From Cymbidium sinense (lineage: Eukaryota > Streptophyta > Magnoliopsida > Asparagales > Orchidaceae), in the NCBI GenBank assembly GCA_021442155.1, contig CM038225.1:84084925-84148924 (forward strand): a stretch of DNA of 64,000 nt, read 5' to 3'. This document shows positions 57,526-64,000 of this stretch, one piece after another; position 1 is the stretch's first letter; each line of letters starts with the position of its first letter. The position numbers and the translations under genes were made by a program. The notes below the pieces were generated by a model. It saw only the letters and a program-made list of their open reading frames with translations, had not been told where the DNA came from and searched no databases.

Positions 57526-57910
57526 CTACAAAAAATAATAAAGAAGTAAGAGAGGTTAAGCGTGTTAAAATAACATACAATTTGAATAATATCCATGGTC
57601 AATAGGGCCTTTAATTATCTACAAATGAAAGTTAGACTATAAAAGAATTAGAACATATACTTTAAGACCAGTTCTTATATTATCTGAAGAGGAAAATGAA
57701 CATTTGCCACATATCACTCACAATGAACAAAAGTATCACTAAGCTTTCTTAAACAAAAGTATCACATATTGTAAATGGTTCAGCAAACGCTAACAAAATC
57801 TTTGGGGAAAACCAAACCAAAAATAACATTTAGGAAATTTTGGGCAATCTAAGGGAAATGGCCAATAACACTAAATCACTTAGCATTTCATTCAAACAAC
57901 TTTGGAAAGT
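57526..57910 (-). other. Upstream intron of the squalene epoxidase fragment
   Basis: The acceptor TTTTTTGTAG is at 57,526-57,535 on the minus strand, so an earlier exon should lie upstream. None with a GxGxxG stretch was found between here and 64,000. Confidence 0.5.
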
Positions 57911-57913
57911 TAT

Positions 57914-58967
57914 GGGGCTATTTGGTTACAGGATTTGAGCAGGATTTAAGCCTTATTTAACTTAAATCCAGCCAAACGATATTTTTGGACAAGTTAAATC
58001 TACTGATTTTGTAATCTTGATAAAGCCGCTTTCACAAGTTAAATCTGGATTTACTAATCCTGTTGGTAGGAGGATTTATGAGATTTAGATATGCAAAAGT
58101 GTGTGAAGGAGTGTGGGTATAAAGATGTCTTCCTTCTCTTTTTCGGGTAGCTGCGAAGTGGAAGGGGTAGAAAGTCGAGGGTTTCGAATGCCTAATCCTA
58201 TCAATCCCTTCCTTTTCTGATTTATTATTTTTATTTTAATTTTAAATTATTTTGATAATGATTAATTAATATATCATCTTACATTAATTATAATTTAATA
58301 GAATTAGATGTAATTGATATAGGCTTACTACTTGATGAATGATTAATAGATTTAGATTAATTAATATATTATATTATAATAATTATATTTTAATTAACTT
58401 AATTATGATTATTATTTTTATGTAAATAAACTAAATAGAAATTATTATTTAATTCATTTATTAGATATCATCAGTCACAATCTCAACACACAAACAAATT
58501 ATATATTTTATTATTTATTTAAAGGATATTTAAAGAGGCTATGTTTATCACTATCATTTACTATGATTTTTGTTGTGCTTTTGTAACTTGTATTCGAGTA
58601 TCTATGAGATATTATTTATTGTAATTTTAATTTATGTATAATTTAAATAATGTCATATACATTGCTTTCCTATTTTTAATTATTTGGCTTACATCTTCTT
58701 GACTTATTTGTTTATTAGCCTTTTTTAATTTTATTTTGTGATAAAAAATACAATAAAAAATAATCTAATTTTTTAAATATTAAATGAAATAACTAACTTT
58801 AATTCTGATATAAGTAAGCAAACAGTAGCATAATTTTTTAACTGGATTTAACTATCAACATACCAAACAATTTTATGAATTTAATTTTCACAAGATTTAT
58901 TAAATCTAGATTTATTGGATTTAGTAAATCCTACCTAAGTTGAATCTTATGTGCAACCAAACAGCCC
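57914..58967. mobile_element. Second terminal-inverted-repeat element, 1,054 bp
   Basis: Left end GGGGCTATTTGGTT and inverted right end GGGCTGTTTGGTT, flanked by TAT at 57,911-57,913 and 58,968-58,970. Subterminal words AAATCTGGATTTACTAATCC (about 58,040) and GGATTTAGTAAATCC (about 58,917) resemble those of the element at 53,766. The interior is very AT-rich with no coding sequence. The superfamily is uncertain: the 3-bp duplication and the subterminal words suggest PIF/Harbinger, but TAT is not the usual TTA/TAA. Confidence 0.68.
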
Positions 58968-59217
58968 TATAGATGGTATGAACGGACATCGAGAGGGCAA
59001 ATATAATGCATGTGGCCATCTTAAAGTAACTTTATGCTTAATAGCAGAAAAGCTATGAATCAACTTGATACTACTAAAAGGATAACCTTATTTCTCTACC
59101 AATGGTTATGCAATTAGCTCCTAAAGAAAAGAAAAAAAAAAACTATTGTGAATTTAAATGTAGCTTCATTGAAAGCATTTTTGAAGGTCCAGATTGACTG
59201 TAGCTAAAACTATAAAG

Positions 59218-59290
59218 GATGTTTGGGCAAAGATTTAGCGAATCCTATAAATCCAGGAAAAGTAAAATGTATGAGGATTAAAGCCTAAAA
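59218..59290. mobile_element. End fragment of a related inverted-repeat element
   Basis: GGATGTTTGGGCAAAGATTT followed by AGCGAATCCTATAAATCC recalls the ends of the elements at 53,766 and 57,914. No matching opposite end was found. Confidence 0.35.
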
Positions 59291-59329
59291 ACTACTTAAT
59301 AAAATAATTTTTTAATTGAGCTCATATGA

Positions 59330-59450
59330 AATAAGAGCTTTATCGAATGCTTCAGCTTAAGCTAGTAGCTCAATAAGTTGAGCTTGTTAGCTCATAAATA
59401 AGTTGAGCTCAAGCTAACATGGCTCGCAATATGGTCATAATTCAAGTTAT
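59330..59450. repeat. AGCTC-word cluster
   Basis: Repeated GAGCTY/AGCTCA words (TAGCTCAATAAGTTGAGCTTG, AGTTGAGCTCAAGCTAAC) that can pair with each other. Similar words recur at 63,080-63,700. Probably a dispersed non-coding repeat. Confidence 0.35.
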
Positions 59451-59502
59451 ACTCAGTATTGGATGAAATTTTAGTTTTCTACACCTTGGCTATCAGATCA
59501 TC

Positions 59503-59521
59503 CTCTCTCTCTCTCTCTCTT
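59503..59521. repeat. (CT)n microsatellite
   Basis: Nine CT units followed by TCAAATTC. Confidence 0.95.
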
Positions 59522-59719
59522 CAAATTCTATTTCAATACTTATGCCTCCTCTATCTACTTCTCATTGATCATTCTTAATTAGTTTAAGCATTAAAGCTTG
59601 TCAATCAGTCTCATGCAAGCCAAGTTCACCCATGAATTCCAAAACTAATAAACTCTTGCATTGAATGCTTGTTGTGCTCTCTTTACAAATGAACTTATAA
59701 ATAACATATAACATATGAT

Positions 59720-60071
59720 CCTCATATATGTTTTTTGAAGCAATAGATAAATCAAAGGCATTACAATCCATTCATACAATCCATCTGAAATTTTAAATGA
59801 TATCTTAAGTTCAACCTCTGGTTTTTCTTGAATTTGGAGGTAATTATTCTTAAAATATATCTTTGTGAATAGTGGCCCTTGAGATTTGATTCAGTATATT
59901 ATCAAGTTTAGATATAAGAAACTTATACTTGATGGTGGTCATGTTGATAGCTTTATTGTTAATATGCATTCTCCTTGATCCATCCTTCTCATGTGTCAAT
60001 AAAGTAGAGGAATCACAAGGACAAAATGTTAAACATTCTTTCAACTTGCTTCTTTGGCTTAGAATATTCAA
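59720..60071 (-). pseudogene. Ty3/gypsy reverse transcriptase fragment
   Basis: The minus-strand frame from 60,071 reads PCDSSTLLTHEKDGSRRMHI, then NNKAINMTTIKYKFLISKLD, then NILNQISRATIHKDIF. After a stop or shift it continues as SDGLYEWIVMPLIYLLLQ and TYMR (to about 59,720). These match the [21 protein letters not shown]...KYRFPIPRLDD...[22 protein letters not shown] blocks of plant Ty3/gypsy reverse transcriptase. The catalytic YxDD block beyond FMR is not present. With the gag piece at 61,290-61,850 it is colinear in a decayed minus-strand element that differs from the giant-LTR family's gag. Confidence 0.82.
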
Positions 60072-60292
60072 ATGTGTTTATCTTATAATATGGGAGATTT
60101 GATAATTGTAAACTCAAGATAAAATTTATACCATATGCACATCACTTAATAGGGGAAGCTCATATACTAAATTCTCAATATATACATCTGAAAACTCTTC
60201 TGAAGGATCAGAGACTATTGCAATAATGTGATTCTCAATCAAATTACATGTGACCTCCTTCAAATGAAGCAAATGAAGGATGGATATATTGA

Positions 60293-60482
60293 AGAAATGC
60301 TTATACTCAACATTTTAAAAAGGATATTTCGATTTGAAATGGGAGCAATGCAGCAATAGTGAATGTTATGTTAGGACTCCCTAATAGAAGAAATGCTTAA
60401 ACTTAACATTTTAAAAGGGGTATTTAGATCTAAAATGGATGAGATGGCCCAATACTTAATATTATGTTAGGACTCCCTAATA
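60293..60482. repeat. Two-copy tandem repeat, about 95 bp
   Basis: GAAGAAATGCTTAxACTxAACATTTTAAAA..ATGTTAGGACTCCCTAATA occurs at about 60,293 and again at about 60,388. Confidence 0.85.
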
Positions 60483-61289
60483 GTATGTAGTCTAATTTTT
60501 ATGAATTGAATTTTGTGTCATTTTTTTGGTTTGATGTGTAATGTTGGATGTCTAATGTGGGCTTATGTAGATGAGTTGTATTAACCTTACTAGTTGATTC
60601 TAAAAAATAAAGTTTGATAATCTTACCATAAAATTTTAATAAATAGGTTTTTTATCTATCGTAATGAATTACATTCATATCAAATAATCAAAATATCTCA
60701 AAGATTATATGGCTTATACCCATAAGATGTATATCACATCAGATATAGGCCTTGTAGGTTCCCATTTTTATAGACACCAAATATCTAATAGTGGTTGAAA
60801 GGGATGTGCGGTTCACCCAGCTTACAGGAAATGGCTATAGATGAGACTCTATCTTTATGTATTCCTTTGTTAGTGGTTGCATGGAAGCTAAATTCATAAC
60901 ACCACATCCATCAATTAATAACATACAACTTATTCATTATACACAATATACATGTTGAAGATAGTTCTTCTTCTCTAGTCTTTTGATTCATATTTTCTTA
61001 TAGATAGACATCTTATCATACTAATATAGTGCTTAATCATATCTCTTTAATCATCATCAGATACTAATGTCTCATCAATAATATATTCTATACTCTCATC
61101 CTCCAAATTATATACTTTTAAAAAAAAAGATGCTAGCTTTGCATTGATGTTTCATATGTTTTTTCTTATATCATGTGAATAAAATGATGTTCTTATTATT
61201 TTTAAAGGTTGAGTGAGTAATGAATTTAGTTTTGTTGATACTAACTTATGGAGGATTAGGTTTCTGAGGGGACCTTTAGGTAAAATTTG
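60483..61289. other. Unassigned AT-rich interval
   Basis: It lies between the gag and reverse transcriptase remains of the same element, where protease would be expected. I see no DTGA/DSGA motif or other recognisable coding sequence. Confidence 0.4.
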
Positions 61290-61850
61290 AGGTGGATTAC
61301 ACTCTAGAATTAGTGATGTGTGAGTACTTCATTTAACTATCATAGAGTGAATAGAGGAATGCATCCTCAAAGGTGTAAGGATCTTGTTACTCTACCACAT
61401 TTGTTGATTTAAATTCTAAGACCTATGATAAATTTACTGACAATTTATCAATCATTATCATTGTACTATGTTTTCAAATCCTCAAAGGCTTTCAAGCATT
61501 TAGTGAGTAGTATATTTTATTTTTTAAGAGTCATTTACTATCTATAATGCTTTTTTTCATAATGCCTTGAACAACACTAGGATCTTACAATTTCTTTAAT
61601 CTATGCATAAGTGAGAATTACTCTACTTAATCTTTCATTCTTTTTTCCAAAATACTAAACCATTAGATTTTTTTATGGCCCACAGGTTTTATTTTAGCGA
61701 AAGCCACTTTTTTAAATCATGCATTTGATAAAAATAAAAAATCACCCATTTAGTTGTCACTCAAGAAATTTATTAGGACCAAGGGCCATCAAATATTGGA
61801 GCTTTTGCCTTGAATTTTTTAGTTGAGTCATTAAAATTAACCCCATTCAT
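61290..61850 (-). pseudogene. Ty3/gypsy gag fragment (badly decayed)
   Basis: Across shifting minus-strand frames one can read KFKAKAPIFDGPWS, NKFLEWQLN, VAFAKIKPVGHKKI*WFSIL, FSLMHRLKKL, KAFEDLKT*YNDND and IVSKFIIGLR. This keeps the order of plant gypsy gag (PxFDGxxxPxxFLEW, then VALKLRxxAxxWW, then WxxMKxxL, then EFxxLxxxxDxxE, then VxRFIxGL). Many frameshifts and stops. It lies upstream, on the minus strand, of the reverse transcriptase fragment at 59,720-60,071, as expected for one element. Confidence 0.55.
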
Positions 61851-63040
61851 TATCTAATATTTCTCCCCTAAAATAATTTTTTGTTGGGTTTAAAATGGTG
61901 GTTTCCCTTGTGAACATTCCTAATTGGGATAGGTTGTAGCCCAAGATTTAGTTAGTTGATCTAGGATGGTTTGCATTTTTTATTATTATTTTCAATAACT
62001 TTTAAGTTTGTTTTGGTCTATCTTCATGCTTATTTTGTCGTTAAATTAAGTTCTTATACACCCTTAGCTAACCTCTTAATTTGCTCCATATTAGTTGACT
62101 TAGGTGACATGCTATGTTAATGAGTTTATGGTATACAAATAATGTAATTGTGCTTGCATATAATTGAATTAATTGTGCTTGATATTATGAGATGCTTAAA
62201 ATAATGCAAAATGACATAAAATTTAAAAACACACAAAAATTAGGCTTACCTAAATAGTTAGCACAAATAACATATTTATGTAAACAAATAAATTAGGTTT
62301 TGTATTTTGATTAATTTTAGAGATGAAAGACACTATTTTTTGAAAGGCTCACTAACTCATTGAAAGTTGATGTCATTTAAGTAATATTTAATGGTAGGCT
62401 ATGGTAATTAGTTTGGTCAAATTTATAGATCTAACTAATGAGGAATGATATGCTTTCATAGAATTGTCCTTAGAGAATGCAAATATATTATCAAAACTAA
62501 AAATATACCACATTAAAAAAATATGACATATTGAAAGGAGGCTTAGGGTGTGAACTCATAATGGAGGTGTAATATGATTTAAGAGGCTTCAAAATATGTT
62601 ATTAAAGATGTAAAAGCAATGGTTTAGGGTTTAATGAGTGGATCTCAAGGAATACTCAGTTATATAATTGACCAAGTAGGGAGAAGGTCCTAACTTGAGA
62701 TCCCTTAGATCTATTTTGAGTTTTAAGTGTAGAGGATCTCTACAACAAAAAGTCCAAACAACACACAACAATTTTAAGTGTGTGTCTAGATATGATTTGA
62801 GAGTTTTCATGATTTTTAGAGGTCTTTAAATTTTTTAAGGTTTTATAGCAAGACTTAGTTATGCAAATTACAAGAGCTGGCCCAATCTAACTACAAGCTC
62901 TTGGTAGATGGGTTTTGGACTAGAAGAATTCTAAAAACACTTGTAAGATGTAGAAGAATATCTCTAGATCAAATTTAAGACTTTTCATGATTTTTCAAGC
63001 AGTTTAGGCTATCCAAATGTTCGGAGTAACAAAATAAGGT
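61851..63040. other. No recognisable feature
   Basis: AT-rich sequence. I see no open frame of note, no LTR-family landmark and no inverted-repeat ends. It could include the LTR or leader of the decayed gypsy element. Confidence 0.4.
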
Positions 63041-63730
63041 CTTAGGACTATATGTGAACTAAGCATTCAACAAGCAACTTGTAATTTAGCTCGATAAGAG
63101 CTCATTTATAATCATTAAATTAACTAAATAAACAAGCTTGAAAATTTTATAAATATTTGATTGTTTAAGGAATGATCTTGAATAATCTATTACTTGATTC
63201 ATTTATATTTATGAATAATATCATTTAAAGCTCGTGAATAAGCTCATTAATATGCTCAAATGGGGCTTGAATCAAAAGTTGATTAAGGCTAGATTTAAAG
63301 TTGATTAAGGCTAGATTTAAAGTTCAATTTAGGCTTGATTTAAAGATTGATTAAGGCTCAAATTAATACTTAATTAAGGCTCAATCTGAAGCTTGATAAA
63401 ATAATTATTGATATTTAATGAATTAAATAATTATTTAAATGTTTCTTAAAATTACAAACTTACTCATTGTGAAAAAATTAAAATTTCAATAATAATAATA
63501 ATAATTTAATTTAATGTAACATCTTTTTATTTAGTTATTAATAAATTTTACTTCTTACTCAAAATCTCCCAAAAAAACTAAAAATTTAGAACCCACTCAC
63601 ATATAAGGCTTATTTGACTAGTTAATGAGACTCTCAATCAATAAACTAGTTAATACGCTCATTTAAGTAGCTAACAAAAAGCTCGATAATATGATTTATT
63701 AATTGGCTTCTTAATGCTCAAATTGAGTTG
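63041..63730. repeat. AGCTC-word region with short tandem repeats
   Basis: It holds many AGCTCG/AGCTCA words (63,090-63,120, 63,230-63,260, 63,650-63,690). At 63,277-63,400 a 22-base unit, AGTTGATTAAGGCTAGATTTAA, occurs twice exactly and about three more times with changes. An (AAT)n run is at 63,487-63,505. Non-coding dispersed repeat, family unknown. Confidence 0.5.
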
Positions 63731-64000
63731 CTTATTTAATGCTTAAAGAGAATGGCTTGTTAAATTGAAAATGAATGCAATTTTCACCATAGTTTTGCAT
63801 AATTTTCCCTTATAAGTTGAAGTTTCAAATTCCAATGGAATTTTATTTTTTTTTCCCTTAAATTTTTGTACATAAGTCTATAAGATTAAACACAAACAAT
63901 CTTACAAAATTAAATTGCAATATCTTAAAAAAATATTCAAATCCTATGTAAATATTCTAATTTATTGTATTCATCAGGCTCCAATTAGCCATGTCAAAAG
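63731..64000. other. No recognisable feature
   Basis: AT-rich sequence to the window edge, with T- and A-runs and no coding signal. Confidence 0.4.

Noticed and set aside
1..64000. CRISPR arrays, tRNA or rRNA genes, bacterial-type operons, riboswitches.
   Set aside because: No regularly spaced identical repeats, no cloverleaf with conserved A and B boxes, and no prokaryotic gene organisation seen. The tRNA-like 3' end at 19,011-19,028 is a retrotransposon primer-binding site.

Overview
The window looks like transposon-packed nuclear DNA from a flowering plant. It is AT-rich and has almost no open coding sequence. It holds Ty3/gypsy, hAT and PIF/Harbinger remains, and one broken plant metabolic gene with GT-AG introns. 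I see no intact protein-coding gene, tRNA, rRNA, operon or CRISPR array. The species cannot be named from the sequence alone.

Positions 1-48,900 are nearly all one family of very long terminal repeats (LTRs, about 6.9-7.3 kb when complete). They start near TGTTGACC and end in CA. A primer-binding site next to one copy resembles the 3' end of tRNA-Arg, and the linked gag is Ty3/gypsy; both fit the Tat/Ogre lineage. Left part: a parent element on the minus strand runs as 5' LTR (about 24,010 to 19,037), primer-binding site (19,028-19,011), leader and gag 5' half (18,252 to about 16,375). Its gag seems to continue as a 3' half at 1,330 to 1, beyond the window edge. Between the two gag halves lies a minus-strand LTR (16,370 to 1,339), itself split by a plus-strand LTR (3,941 to about 11,250). 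Middle part: an older plus-strand solo LTR (24,851-38,881) is split by a younger solo LTR (28,328-35,221), and each pair of flanks carries a near-perfect 5-bp target duplication. Right part (39,890-48,903): shuffled minus-strand LTR pieces and one more decayed primer-binding site.

From 49 kb on the content changes. There are short tandem repeats (49,842-50,240) and then a hAT transposase pseudogene with a TTF-type zinc finger and a 637-bp internal tandem duplication (50,280-53,090). Tail to tail with it, on the minus strand, lies a partial squalene epoxidase (squalene monooxygenase) pseudogene with four recognisable exons (57,525 to 53,170). A 2,662-bp PIF/Harbinger-like element (53,766-56,427) sits in its third visible intron-exon junction, directly at the splice acceptor. 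A second terminal-inverted-repeat element (57,914-58,967) lies upstream.

The last 5 kb holds a separate, badly decayed Ty3/gypsy element on the minus strand (gag about 61,850-61,290, reverse transcriptase 60,071-59,720) and AT-rich repetitive sequence. The genes do not work together: this is a record of repeated insertion, LTR-LTR recombination and decay around one dead metabolic gene fragment.
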